A DNA stretch of 64,000 bases from Brucella pecoris (GCF_006376675.1 NZ_VEWK01000002.1:372001-436000); one strand, 5' to 3'; positions 18,439 through 28,269 are shown, counted from the first letter of the stretch. The notes: generated by a model from the letters alone, not told the origin. A program made the numbers and translations.

Positions 18439-19469
18439 AGGCGGCCCAGACTTTTCTCGGTCTTGGCATCGAAGTGATAGAGGCTTCCGGCAGGTGCGGA
18501 CACGGAAAGCGTGCCGCCCGTTGCGGGAATGACCTTGCCCGGAGCCGTTGCAATCACCGAAACGCCGTTGACGTCGAGATGCACCAGCGTCTCCGCGCCA
18601 AGCGGCTCTACGGCCGTCACAGTGCCGGTGAGTGATAAGCCGCTGGCTGTCCCGTCCTCGACTTTCAGGTCATGCGGGCGAACGCCGACCAGAATGTCGC
18701 CATCCGGCGCAAGTTCCACGCCCGATCCGTTGCGACGGCCCGCAATGAGGTTCATCGACGGGCTGCCGATGAAGCGCGCCGTGAACACGTCGGTCGGATT
18801 TTCATAAAGCTCGGTCGGCGTACCGGTCTGGAGAATGCGGCCGTCTCGCATGACAACGATGCGGTCGGCCATGGTCATGGCTTCAACCTGGTCATGGGTC
18901 ACGTAAACGGTCGTCGTCTTGAGACGCTGATGCAAGCGCTTGATTTCGATACGCATCTGCGCGCGAAGCTGGGCGTCGAGGTTCGACAGCGGCTCATCGA
19001 AAAGGAAGGCTGACGGATTGCGCACCATGGCGCGACCGATGGCGACGCGCTGGCGCTGGCCACCGGACAGTGCCGCCGGGCGACGGTCGAGATAGGGTTC
19101 CAGCCCGAGCGCCTTGCCGGTTTCCTCGATGCGCTTGTCCTTCTCGGCCTTGGACAGTTTCGACGTATAAAGCCCGAAGCCGATATTCTGGCGCACTGTC
19201 ATATGCGGATAGATCGCATAATTCTGGAACACCATGGCGATGTTGCGCTGCTTCGGATCGCTTTCGTTGACAACTTCGCCGCCGATCTTCAGATGACCGC
19301 CGGAAATGTCTTCAAGCCCGGCGATCATGCGCAAGGTCGTGGACTTGCCACAGCCCGAAGGGCCGACAAAAACGACGAATTCGCCGTCCTTGATCTGGAG
19401 ATCGATTGCCCGGACCGCCTCGACCTTGCCATAACGCTTGACCAGCTTTTCAAGTTCGATGGTTGCCAT
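18435..19469 (-). CDS. Sugar ABC transporter ATP-binding protein, UgpC/MsmK/MalK type
   Basis: 344 residues. Walker A GPSGCGKST (36-44), Q-loop VFQNYAIYPHMT, signature LSGGQRQR, Walker B AFLFDEPLSNLDAQ, and a C-terminal TOBE-type regulatory domain (LVGVRPHDLKVED) typical of CUT1 transporters. It energises the MalF/MalG-type permeases of the same operon. It starts on the last base of the lyase gene, showing tight coupling. Confidence 0.96.
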   Translation of the reverse strand: MATIELEKLVKRYGKVEAVRAIDLQIKDGEFVVFVGPSGCGKSTTLRMIAGLEDISGGHLKIGGEVVNESDPKQRNIAMVFQNYAIYPHMTVRQNIGFGLYTSKLSKAEKDKRIEETGKALGLEPYLDRRPAALSGGQRQRVAIGRAMVRNPSAFLFDEPLSNLDAQLRAQMRIEIKRLHQRLKTTTVYVTHDQVEAMTMADRIVVMRDGRILQTGTPTELYENPTDVFTARFIGSPSMNLIAGRRNGSGVELAPDGDILVGVRPHDLKVEDGTASGLSLTGTVTAVEPLGAETLVHLDVNGVSVIATAPGKVIPATGGTLSVSAPAGSLYHFDAKTEKSLGRL

Positions 19470-20983
19470 CAGCGTGCCTCCACAAGTGCACTGAATTTTT
19501 CATTGAGTTCGCGGGCAGCCTTTGCTTCGGCAGCCGCATGGTCGAAGGCTGCGGCCTTGAAGCGGTCCGCTTCCGCCTTGTGCCGCGCGAGTGCCGCGTT
19601 CATCGCGGTTGGTGCCGGACCGCCAAGACGGTCGCGCACGGCTACGAAATGCTGCGGCGAAACCAGTTCCTCAAACTTCTCGCGCCCGAAGGATGGCTCG
19701 CGCCCGGCAGACTCGCGGAAAGCATCGAGGAAAGGCTCAAAACCGTCCTTCTCCAGACCGCCGCCCATCGCGACGACAGCGCGCGCGACCCTGGCTGCGA
19801 TTTCATGCGCCTGCCGGAACGAAAGCCCTTCGATGCGCACCAGCGAATCCGCCAGTTCGGTGATCGTGATGCAGGAGCGGCGGATATTTTCCGCCACGCG
19901 GGCCGGGTCGATCCGGATCGCGCCGATGAACGCGGCCAGAAGATCGAGCACGCGACCAGCGGAGGCGAATGCCTCATAGCCCATCGCTTGGGTCTCGCCC
20001 TCACTGTCATTCATGTCGGTGAAAGGTGTGTTGTGCATCACGTCGAGGACGGTGCGGGCGCGGCCCATGGTCTGGCTTGCCAGGTGGCGCATATGTTCGA
20101 TTGGAACGGGATTGCGCTTCTGCGGCATGATCGACGAAATCTGCACGAAGGCGTTCGGCACGTAAATCTGGCCGACCTCGAAACTGGTCCAGAACTGGAA
20201 GTCCTGAATGAGGCGCCCCAGATGCACAAACATCAGTTCCAAAGCCGAATAGGTGGAGGTTATGTAATCTACCGCCGCAATGCAGCTATAGGAATTGGAT
20301 AAGGGGGCAGCAAAGCCCAACAGGCTCGCCACTCGTGCGCGATCGATCGGGAAGCCCGAGGTGGTGATGGCCGCCGCCCCCATGGGTGACAGGTTGACGA
20401 TGGCGCGCGCGGCTTCCATCCGTTCCATATCCCGGATGAGAACCTCGATTGCCGCCGAAAGATAGTGACCGAAGGTCGATGGCTGTGCAGGCTGGCCATG
20501 CGTATAGGCGACGATCAGCGTCTCCTTTTCACGCTCGGCGGCTGCAATCATGCTATCCAGCAGATTGCGCGCCTGCGTCATCAGCGTATCGATACGATCC
20601 TTGAGGCCAAGCTTGAACAGCGTGTGGTCAATATCGTTGCGCGAGCGTGCCGTGTGAAGGCGACCGGCAGTATCGGCCCCGATACGTGCTTTCAGCTCCT
20701 TCTCGATGAGGAAGAAGAAGTCTTCCACCTCGCCGGTATAGGTCAGCTTCGCAGGGTCGATTTCCTTGTCGATGGCTTCCAGTGCACCCGCAATGGCTGC
20801 GGCCTGTTCGCGGTCGAGAATGCCGGTTTCGGTCAGCATGACGAGATGGGCGCGGTCGATGCGGCGAAAGCCGTCGACATGATGGGTCTTGGCGCCATCA
20901 AAAAGCGGGCGAAGCACGGTTTCCTTGTAAACCGGATCGGGGAAGACGCTTTTATCGGACAGCCGTGGATCGAGATCGGACAT
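19469..20983 (-). CDS. Aspartase/fumarase superfamily lyase, argininosuccinate lyase-like
   Basis: 504 residues, about 40 longer than housekeeping ArgH. Superfamily motifs are present: TARSRND (111-117), THGQPAQPSTFGHY (161-174) and the flexible loop SSIMPQKRNP (283-292). Two sites differ from typical ArgH: GRSRND reads ARSRND, and the THLQxAQP motif reads THGQPAQP. The chemistry should be beta-elimination from a succinyl or similar adduct, with fumarate the usual product. It lies between permease and ATPase genes of a sugar ABC operon, so a catabolic role is more likely than arginine synthesis. Substrate unknown. Confidence 0.82.
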   Translation of the reverse strand: MSDLDPRLSDKSVFPDPVYKETVLRPLFDGAKTHHVDGFRRIDRAHLVMLTETGILDREQAAAIAGALEAIDKEIDPAKLTYTGEVEDFFFLIEKELKARIGADTAGRLHTARSRNDIDHTLFKLGLKDRIDTLMTQARNLLDSMIAAAEREKETLIVAYTHGQPAQPSTFGHYLSAAIEVLIRDMERMEAARAIVNLSPMGAAAITTSGFPIDRARVASLLGFAAPLSNSYSCIAAVDYITSTYSALELMFVHLGRLIQDFQFWTSFEVGQIYVPNAFVQISSIMPQKRNPVPIEHMRHLASQTMGRARTVLDVMHNTPFTDMNDSEGETQAMGYEAFASAGRVLDLLAAFIGAIRIDPARVAENIRRSCITITELADSLVRIEGLSFRQAHEIAARVARAVVAMGGGLEKDGFEPFLDAFRESAGREPSFGREKFEELVSPQHFVAVRDRLGGPAPTAMNAALARHKAEADRFKAAAFDHAAAEAKAARELNEKFSALVEAR

Positions 20984-20986
20984 GGT

Positions 20987-21838
20987 TCAACCCTTGAGGC
21001 CAGCAAGCATGACACCGCGCACGATGTAACGCTGGAGAAGAAGAAAGACGACGAGCGTGGGAAGCGTGGCGATTGCCGCGCCGGTCATGATCATTTCCCA
21101 CTGGATGGACTGCTCGACGGCGAAGCTCGAAAGCCCGACCGGCAGCGTATAAAGCTCCGGGCTGGTTGCAACGATCAGCGGCCAGAAGAAGGCGGTCCAG
21201 TTGCCGAGGAAGGTGAAGATCGCAAGCGCCGAGAGCGCAGGCGTCACCAGCGGCATGGCAACTTTCCACCAGATCTGGAATTCGTTGAGGCCGTCGACGC
21301 GGGCAGCTTCCAGAAAGTCGTTGGGAACACCTTCGAAGAACTGCTTCATGAGGAACGTACCGAAGGCCGTCATCATGCCGGGGAACATGATGCCCCAGTA
21401 GCTGTCCAGCCAGCCGAGCTTGCTCGACATCAGATACCACGGGATCACCAGCATTTCGGTGGGGATCATCAGTGTGGACAGGATGGCGAGGAAGATGAAA
21501 TAGCGCCCGCGGAACTGGAATTTCGCCAGCGTATAACCGACGAGGCTGTCGAAGAAGACATTTGACAGCGTAACCACGACCGCGACGATCATGGAATTCA
21601 GGAACCAGCGCAGGAAGCGGCCATCGGCAAGAATGGTGACATAGTTCTGCAGTGTCGGCTCTGCCGGGATCAGGCGCAGGTCGTAGACCTGTCCTGCCGT
21701 CTTGAGCGAGGTGGAGAACATGAAAGCCAGCGGCGTGACCATGATGAGGCCACCGATGAGCAGCAATGTCCATGTCACGATGCGACCGGGCCGCAGATTC
21801 TGGAAAGGGAGCGGTTTGTTTTGAACGGACGCTGTCAT
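20987..21838 (-). CDS. Sugar ABC transporter permease, MalG type
   Basis: 283 residues, six membrane segments, with the coupling EAA motif EAARVDGLNEFQIWWKVAMP and the MalG-type ending. The ATG at 21838 overlaps the stop of the MalF-type gene by 4 nt; the frame stays open upstream but is not coding there. It pairs with the MalF-type permease to form the CUT1 channel. Confidence 0.95.
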   Translation of the reverse strand: MTASVQNKPLPFQNLRPGRIVTWTLLLIGGLIMVTPLAFMFSTSLKTAGQVYDLRLIPAEPTLQNYVTILADGRFLRWFLNSMIVAVVVTLSNVFFDSLVGYTLAKFQFRGRYFIFLAILSTLMIPTEMLVIPWYLMSSKLGWLDSYWGIMFPGMMTAFGTFLMKQFFEGVPNDFLEAARVDGLNEFQIWWKVAMPLVTPALSALAIFTFLGNWTAFFWPLIVATSPELYTLPVGLSSFAVEQSIQWEMIMTGAAIATLPTLVVFLLLQRYIVRGVMLAGLKG

Positions 21839-22779
21839 TTCTTTTCCCTCAGGATCCAGAGCTGCAACAGCGAGACGCAAAGCAGGATGGTGAACAGAAC
21901 GACGGTTTGCGCAGCCGCATAACCCATCGCATAGGAGGAGAAGGCCGTCTGATAGATCATCAGCACCAGCGGCTTCGTGGAGCCGAGCGGTCCGCCGGGA
22001 TCGTTCGTGGTCATGTTGTAGACCTGATCGAAGATGCGCAGGAAACCGATGGACGAGAAGACGACGAGGAACACCGTGGTGGGCTTCAGAAGCGGGATCG
22101 TGATCTTGCGCAGGATCGCCCATTCACCGAGGCCGTCGATGCGTGCGGCTTCATAGAAAGTGTTGGGAACAGCGCGCAGGCCTGCCATGAAGATGATGAT
22201 CTGGAAGCCGAGACCGGCCCAGATGGACGTCGCCATGATCGCATAGAGACCCTGATCGACCGAGCGCAGAAAGCCCTGCTGCGGCAGCCCGACCGAACTC
22301 AGGATATTATTGATGAAGCCGATCGGCGCGGGCTGATAGAACCAGCGCCAAACCCATGCCATGGCGGCTGCCGTGGTGAGATAAGGCAGGAAATAGAGCG
22401 CGCGGATAAAGCCGTGCATGATCCGCACGCGATCCAGAAAATAGGCGATTGTAAACGCCACCACGAGGCTGATCGGCGTGCCGACAAGCAGATAGGTGAA
22501 AGTGTTCTTGAACACTTTCCAGAATTCCGGATCGGCGAAAAGCTTCTGGTAATTGGCGAAGCCGATGAACTTTGGCGGGTTCATCAGGTCCCAGTCTGTG
22601 AGAGACAGCCAGAAGGCCTCTATCGTCGGGTAAAAGCGGATGACCGAATAGAACAGGATCGGGAGAGCGAGGAAGCTCCACACCCAGATCAACCGTCTTG
22701 TGCGCATGGAAAGGCGATCCGTCAGGCGATTGCCCGAAGGCCCGTTCGCTCTGCCGCCTGTTTCTGCAGTCATTGTCAT
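21835..22779 (-). CDS. Sugar ABC transporter permease, MalF type
   Basis: 314 residues. A basic cytoplasmic N-terminus (RLTDRLSMRTRRLIW) leads into six membrane segments, with EAARIDGLGEWAILRKITIP as the coupling motif. Second gene of the operon after the binding protein (79-nt gap). Confidence 0.95.
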   Translation of the reverse strand: MTMTAETGGRANGPSGNRLTDRLSMRTRRLIWVWSFLALPILFYSVIRFYPTIEAFWLSLTDWDLMNPPKFIGFANYQKLFADPEFWKVFKNTFTYLLVGTPISLVVAFTIAYFLDRVRIMHGFIRALYFLPYLTTAAAMAWVWRWFYQPAPIGFINNILSSVGLPQQGFLRSVDQGLYAIMATSIWAGLGFQIIIFMAGLRAVPNTFYEAARIDGLGEWAILRKITIPLLKPTTVFLVVFSSIGFLRIFDQVYNMTTNDPGGPLGSTKPLVLMIYQTAFSSYAMGYAAAQTVVLFTILLCVSLLQLWILREKK

Positions 22780-22858
22780 GTTTCAAGATCCTTCGGCTAC
22801 GGATGAGCCGTGCCGCGAGAAGAGCGGCGAGGCCCTGCCCCGCCGCATTTCAAGCCTG

Positions 22859-24106
22859 TTACTTGGCCGCGTCGAGCACATCCTGCTCGGCCTTGGCCGC
22901 CTGGTCGAGAGATTCCTTGACCGGCTGCTTTTCGAGAATGACGCGGTTGGCCATATCGACAGCGATCTGGCGCTGCTTCAGCTCATCCACGAACATGGTC
23001 GTATGCGCATATTCCAGACCTTTGAGGAACGGGCCGTAGATCGGATCGGCAAGGTTCGCTTCCGTCAGGGCTGCCGAACGGCGCGCAGGCAGTTCACCCA
23101 CATCCTTCAGCCAGATTTCCATGGCTTCCGGCGAGGAGATGTAGTTCAGGAACTTCTTGGCGGCTTCGAGTTTCTCGCCGCTTGCCTTGGCGCTGATGCC
23201 GTTGGCGAAGTAGCTCGCATAGTTGGAGCGCACGCCTTCCGCATTGGCCGGAAGCTCTGTCACGCCCCATTCGAAGTCCTTGATGGTGCGGAACGAACCG
23301 AGGCGGAAGGTGCCGTCGATGGTCATGGCTGCCATGCCAGCGCGGAAAGCGGCCTGACCTTCATCCATGAACTTGACTTCGCCGACCTTATGTTCGGTCT
23401 GGAGACCGGTATAGAAGGCCAGTGCCTTTTCACCGGCAGCGTCGTTATAGGCGACCTTGCGGTCATTGTCGGTATAGGGCTGACCGCCGAACTGGCGCAC
23501 CAGAACCTCACGCCACCAATGCTGGTCCTGCCCCGGCATATCGAGCGTGATGCCTTCGGCCAGAAGATTGCCGGAAGCGTCGCGCTTCGTCGTCTTCTTG
23601 GCCGCTTCGACCATTTCATCCAGCGTCTTGGGCGGATTGTTCGGATCGAGGCCAGCGTCGGTGAACAGCTTCTTGTTGTAGAACAGGGCCAGCGAACGCA
23701 CAGCGGTCGGCAGACCGTAATATTCATCGCCGCGCTTCATCGCCGAAACGATCGGGAAGAACTCGCTCTCGATCTTGTCATGCGGGAACGTGTCCTGCGG
23801 CAATGGCTGCAGAATGCCTCCAGCCACGAACTTGTCGAGCCAGCCATAGAAAAGCTGCATCACGTCCGGGCTCTTGCCCGCCATCTTCGCTGCGATCACG
23901 CGCGTCTGATAGTCGTCGTAAGGGAACGTGACCTGCTTGACCTTGATGTCCGGGTTGGCCTTCTCGAAATTCTCGATCAGTTTGTCCATCGCCTTGACAC
24001 GTGTCTCGAAGACATATTGCCAATATTCGATTTCGACAGCCTGAGCAGCATTGATCGCAAAGGTGCTGAGCCCTGCAACCAGACCTGCCAATAACAGCTT
24101 ACGCAT
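22859..24106 (-). CDS. Sugar ABC transporter extracellular binding protein
   Basis: 415 residues with a clear signal peptide (MRKLLLAGLVAGLSTFAINA, cleavage near AQA-VEI). The mature part has the family-1 solute-binding architecture: IEYWQYVFETRV, FEKANPDIKVKQVTFPYDDY, DVMQLFYGWLDKFVAGG, and GLPTAVRSLALFYNKKLF. It is the first gene of the operon. The ligand is probably an oligosaccharide or glycoconjugate, judged by the PIG-L deacetylase encoded divergently. Confidence 0.94.
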   Translation of the reverse strand: MRKLLLAGLVAGLSTFAINAAQAVEIEYWQYVFETRVKAMDKLIENFEKANPDIKVKQVTFPYDDYQTRVIAAKMAGKSPDVMQLFYGWLDKFVAGGILQPLPQDTFPHDKIESEFFPIVSAMKRGDEYYGLPTAVRSLALFYNKKLFTDAGLDPNNPPKTLDEMVEAAKKTTKRDASGNLLAEGITLDMPGQDQHWWREVLVRQFGGQPYTDNDRKVAYNDAAGEKALAFYTGLQTEHKVGEVKFMDEGQAAFRAGMAAMTIDGTFRLGSFRTIKDFEWGVTELPANAEGVRSNYASYFANGISAKASGEKLEAAKKFLNYISSPEAMEIWLKDVGELPARRSAALTEANLADPIYGPFLKGLEYAHTTMFVDELKQRQIAVDMANRVILEKQPVKESLDQAAKAEQDVLDAAK

Positions 24107-24398
24107 TTAAACCTCCCTAATGCCCCGCCCACCGGTTCGAATGCGGTCGCCAGGCACGGCTGCGGCAGTGCCTCGCACAATCCGCATATTCCACCACATG
24201 CCGCGCAGATCGTGCGCGGCGCCCATTTTCACTCATGCGGAAACCCACTTCCCCGACATGAGGCCGGACGGTCTTCACCACCCTGCCTTTACGGTTCAAC
24301 GTTGCGGGCACTTTGTCAATAAGATAATTTAGTTGAATTAATATATTGCTGTTAAAAGCGCCTCGCGTTATCTCTTTTGACGGGAGACAGGAGGGACC
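24107..24398. promoter_or_regulatory. Divergent control region between the ABC operon and the ROK regulator
   Basis: 292 bp separate the binding-protein gene (leftward) from the ROK gene (rightward). The segment around 24316-24356 is strikingly A+T-rich (AATTTAGTTGAATTAATATA) in otherwise GC-rich DNA, and ROK/NagC regulators bind A+T-rich inverted repeats, so this is the likely operator. GACAGGAGGG lies just before the ROK ATG. Confidence 0.45.
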
Positions 24399-25652
24399 AT
24401 GACATCGAAATCAGATGGACACTCTGAAGACGGATCGCTCATCGCGCCTGCTGGCGCACAGGGCGGGTCGCTTGCGGTCACCCTTGGCAAGAATCCCGAG
24501 CGAATTCGCGATCATAACCGGCGCGTGGTGCTTGATGTCGTTCGCCGCCACGGTCCCCTGGGCCGGATGCATATCGCCCGCCTCACCCATCTGACCGCGC
24601 AGGCCATCGCCAACATCGTCGATGAGCTGGTTTCAGAGAATCTGCTCATGCAGCTTGGGCGGCTGAAAACGGGACGCGGCCAGCCGCCGATCCAGTTTGC
24701 CGTCAATCCCGAAGGTGCGATGACCATCGGTGTCGAAATGGGTTCGACGCATATGGTGACGACAGTACTTGATCTGTCCGGCAAGCCGCGCACGCAGCAT
24801 GTGCGCCCCATTCAGGATGTCAGCCCCGACAGGCTCTCCGCACAATTGCGAAAAGAAGTCGATGCCGTGAAGGCTTCATTTCCCGCGCGCCTGCTTGGCA
24901 TAGGTGTCGTGATGCCGGGCCCGTTCGACATTGAAGGCATGAGTTCGGTCGGCCCGACCACCCTGCCCGGCTGGTCCGGGATCGATGCGGCAGCGGTCCT
25001 GAGTGAAGCCTGCGGCGAATCCGTTCTGGTCGAAAACGACGCCAACGCCGCCGCCGTCGGCGAACGCCTGTTTGGTGCAGGACATGCGATTTCCAATTTC
25101 GCCATGATCTATTTCGGTGCCGGTATCGGGCTTGGCATGATTCAGGACGGCGCGCCGTTTCGCGGCGCTTTCGGCAATGCCGGTGAAATCGGCCATATCG
25201 TCATCACGCCCAATGGACGCAGTTGCGCCTGCGGACAGAGGGGCTGTCTTGAAACCTATGCCTCCCTTCATATCTTGCGCGAGAAGCTTCACGCCGCGGG
25301 GATCGAGGACACCGATTTCGATGCGCTGGAAAAGCTGCATGAAGATCGCAACCCGGTTCTGATGGGCTGGGTGCAGGAAGCCGCCGAACATCTGGCGCCA
25401 ATGATTGCCATGATCGAAAACATTCTCGATCCCGAGACAATCATTCTGGGCGGCATGGTGCCCGATGCGATCATCGACGACCTGATCTGGCATATGGGCG
25501 GCCTGCCGATTTCGGTTGCGAGCCGCCGCGCCCGCGCATTGCCGCGCGTCATTCGTGGGCAGACGGGGCAGTTCACCGCTGCTCTGGGTGCTGCCTCCCT
25601 GCCGATGTTCGAGGCCATGACGCCGAAACTCGATACAAATTCGGAAATCTGA
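24399..25652 (+). CDS. ROK family transcriptional regulator
   Basis: 417 residues. A winged helix-turn-helix at about 38-95 (RRHGPLGRMHIARLTHLTAQ) precedes a ROK sugar-kinase-like domain with the zinc motif CACGQRGCLE and ENDANAAAVGERLFG. Such NagC/XylR-type regulators are repressors released by a sugar or amino sugar. Position between the ABC operon and the deacetylase gene suggests it controls both. The PIG-L gene starts 2 nt after its stop. Confidence 0.93.
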   Translation: MTSKSDGHSEDGSLIAPAGAQGGSLAVTLGKNPERIRDHNRRVVLDVVRRHGPLGRMHIARLTHLTAQAIANIVDELVSENLLMQLGRLKTGRGQPPIQFAVNPEGAMTIGVEMGSTHMVTTVLDLSGKPRTQHVRPIQDVSPDRLSAQLRKEVDAVKASFPARLLGIGVVMPGPFDIEGMSSVGPTTLPGWSGIDAAAVLSEACGESVLVENDANAAAVGERLFGAGHAISNFAMIYFGAGIGLGMIQDGAPFRGAFGNAGEIGHIVITPNGRSCACGQRGCLETYASLHILREKLHAAGIEDTDFDALEKLHEDRNPVLMGWVQEAAEHLAPMIAMIENILDPETIILGGMVPDAIIDDLIWHMGGLPISVASRRARALPRVIRGQTGQFTAALGAASLPMFEAMTPKLDTNSEI

Positions 25653-25654
25653 CC

Positions 25655-28045
25655 ATGCTCACCGCCCACCAGCGCATCGAGCGCCAGAAGTCGTCCCCTG
25701 CCCTTGTCCGGCTGCACCAGGCACTGAGCAGGCTGCGTTCGACAGTCACGCTGATGCATACGGGTGCGCATCCTGACGACGAGCAAAGCGGCCTCCTGGC
25801 CTATATGCGCTTCGGACTTGGCATGCAGGTGGTGATTGCCTGTTCGACACGCGGCGAAGGCGGGCAAAATGCGCTTGGACCCGAACGTGGCGGCGCGCTT
25901 GGCGTGATCCGCAGCCGCGAGATGGAGGAAGCAGCCCGCATTCTCGATTGCGACGTGCATTGGCTGGGCCATGGTCCTGACGATTCCGTCCACGATTTCG
26001 GCTTCTCCAAGGATGGTGACGGTACTTTTGCCCATTGGGGCGAGGAGAAGACCGTCGAGCGGCTGGTCCGCGCCTATCGCACCGAGCGCCCGGATATCGT
26101 GCTGCCAACCTTTCTCGATGTTCCGGGCCAGCACGGCCACCATCGCGCCATGACGCAGGCGGCGGAAACGGCGATACGGCTGGCTGCCGACCCCACCGCC
26201 TTTCCAGAACATTTTTCCGAAGGGCTAATGCCGTGGCAGGTGGCGAAATTCTATCTCCCTGCCTGGTCGGGCGGCGGCGACACCTATGATGACGAGCTTC
26301 CGCCGCCCGATACGACATTGACGGTTCATGCGGCAGGACGCGATGCGGCAATCGGCGCCGACTACGATCGTATCGGTGAGTGGTCGCGCGCCTGCCATGC
26401 CACACAGGGCATGGGTCGCTGGCCGGAAGCGCCGAAGGTTGAGTGGCCATTGCATCTGAAACTGCCAGAAAGTCATTCGGAAACGACAATCCTTGACGGG
26501 CTTCCCGAAACTCTGGCCACACTTGCAGAAATCAACGGACTGACGCTTGAAAGCCGAAAGCAGCTTCTTGATGCCCATTTGTCTGTTGAGGGCGCAATCG
26601 CAGCTTTTCCCAACAGAGAAGCCATTATCAAAAATCTTGTCGAGGCCGCAAAACGCCTGAAAGCTGTGCTAGCCAGCGCACCGGAAGATTTCCTTTTGCA
26701 ACACCGGCACAGGCTGGAACGCAAGCTGCGGGAAATCGACGCCGCGCTGATCGAAGCCGCCTCGCTGTTCGAGCGCGCTTATCTGGACGAACCTGTGTTG
26801 GCGGCGGGCAGCGAAACGCGCCTTGTCGTCGAATACGGCCCCGGAACGACGGCAATCGCAGTATCGGCGGAACCCGTATTGCCGGAAACCTGTTCGATTT
26901 TCTGTGAAGAAGAGGCGCCAGAGCGAGAAATCCTGACCATTTCCCTGGCGAAAGATACAGCACCTTCCCCGCTTTTCGAACCTGTATGGCGGTCGATTGC
27001 CGGCAATGGGCAAGCCTGTATCCGGCTGAAAGCGCAGTTTGAAGGGCATCTTGCAGAACGCAGCTTCGATCTTGAGGAACCGCTCGCCATTGTGCCGCCT
27101 GTCTCGCTGAAGATCGCCCCGCCAGCCGTCATCCTGTCGGGCGAACACGACCCATTGCCGATCCAGCTTATGGTCAACGGCCCGGCAAAACGGATCACCT
27201 TCGCATCGCAGAAAGGCTGGGAAGTCGGTGTAAACGGGCTGAGCACCGTCTTGTATCCGCCTTCCGATCCGACACCCGGACTGACCTGCCTGCAGGCATT
27301 GGTTGATGGAACTCCGGCCTGGCAAACACACGCCGCCAACTATCCGCATATCGGCAAAACCGTCTGGCGCGAGCCTGCCATGCTGCCTGTGCTAACCCTC
27401 GACGTGAAGCTGCCCGACGCACGCATCGGCTATATCGGTGGCGGTGCGGACAATGTTGGCCTGTGGCTGAAACGCATGGGGCTTGATGTCACCGACATCG
27501 AACCGCATCATCTTGCCGGTGATCTGTCAGGGTTCACGACCATCGTGGTCGGCATATTTGCCTTTGGCCTGCGCAATGACCTGGCAGCAGCGACGACCAA
27601 ACTGCACCGCTTTGTCGAAGATGGCGGGCATCTGGTGACACTCTATCACCGACCGTCAGATGGCTGGCATCCAGACAGGACACCACCGCGAAAACTAACC
27701 ATCGGCTCTCCGTCATTGCGCTGGCGCGTTACGAACCCGCATGCGGCAGTTACGGTTCTTGAGCCTGAGCATCCCCTCCTTGTCAGTCCCAATATGATCA
27801 GCGAGCGCGATTGGAACGACTGGCACAAGGAACGCGGGCTTTATTTCGCCTCCGCATGGGATGATGCCTATCAGCCGCTTCTTTCCATGCATGATGATGG
27901 AGAACAGCCACTTTATGGCTCTCTTGTTTCCGGCAGGATAGGCAAGGGTCGTCATACGCATACGAGCCTTGCCCTGCATCATCAGCTCGATAAGCTCGTT
28001 CCCGGTGCATTCCGCCTGATGGCCAATCTGGTGCAAGCAGCTTGA
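25655..28045 (+). CDS. Large PIG-L family deacetylase with C-terminal glutamine amidotransferase-like domain
   Basis: 796 residues. The N-terminal PIG-L/LmbE domain has AHPDDE at 38-43 and a second metal site near GQHGHHRAM (158-166). These zinc enzymes remove acetyl groups from N-acetyl amino sugars in GlcNAc-inositol, mycothiol or glycan precursors. About residues 240-580 show no motif I recognise; about 585-700 (GYIGGGADNVGLWLKRMGLD, FVEDGGHLVTLYHRPSDGW) look like a class I amidotransferase/ThuA-type fold without an obvious catalytic triad. No signal peptide is visible, so it should act in the cytoplasm on imported material. The length is far above that of single-domain family members. Confidence 0.85.
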   Translation: MLTAHQRIERQKSSPALVRLHQALSRLRSTVTLMHTGAHPDDEQSGLLAYMRFGLGMQVVIACSTRGEGGQNALGPERGGALGVIRSREMEEAARILDCDVHWLGHGPDDSVHDFGFSKDGDGTFAHWGEEKTVERLVRAYRTERPDIVLPTFLDVPGQHGHHRAMTQAAETAIRLAADPTAFPEHFSEGLMPWQVAKFYLPAWSGGGDTYDDELPPPDTTLTVHAAGRDAAIGADYDRIGEWSRACHATQGMGRWPEAPKVEWPLHLKLPESHSETTILDGLPETLATLAEINGLTLESRKQLLDAHLSVEGAIAAFPNREAIIKNLVEAAKRLKAVLASAPEDFLLQHRHRLERKLREIDAALIEAASLFERAYLDEPVLAAGSETRLVVEYGPGTTAIAVSAEPVLPETCSIFCEEEAPEREILTISLAKDTAPSPLFEPVWRSIAGNGQACIRLKAQFEGHLAERSFDLEEPLAIVPPVSLKIAPPAVILSGEHDPLPIQLMVNGPAKRITFASQKGWEVGVNGLSTVLYPPSDPTPGLTCLQALVDGTPAWQTHAANYPHIGKTVWREPAMLPVLTLDVKLPDARIGYIGGGADNVGLWLKRMGLDVTDIEPHHLAGDLSGFTTIVVGIFAFGLRNDLAAATTKLHRFVEDGGHLVTLYHRPSDGWHPDRTPPRKLTIGSPSLRWRVTNPHAAVTVLEPEHPLLVSPNMISERDWNDWHKERGLYFASAWDDAYQPLLSMHDDGEQPLYGSLVSGRIGKGRHTHTSLALHHQLDKLVPGAFRLMANLVQAA

Positions 28046-28269
28046 GAGAAGAGACCGGTTGAAGAAGTCGCTCTTTATGTAAGCTAAAGCTAATACAATA
28101 AGGAATCTCTATCTGCTATTTTTATTTTAAATTCAGTAATTTATTAATCATATGAAATACTCATTTTCCGTTTACCATGCAACTTAAGAGGGTACACATA
28201 ATTGGCGGGTAGTTTGCTCCCAGGTCACAGCGACCACTAAACAAGCAAGAATGATCTCAGGAGCAACAC

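Noticed and set aside
22700..24094. Rightward frame of 464 codons opposite the sugar-binding protein
   Set aside because: Shadow; the leftward gene has signal peptide, family motifs and operon position.
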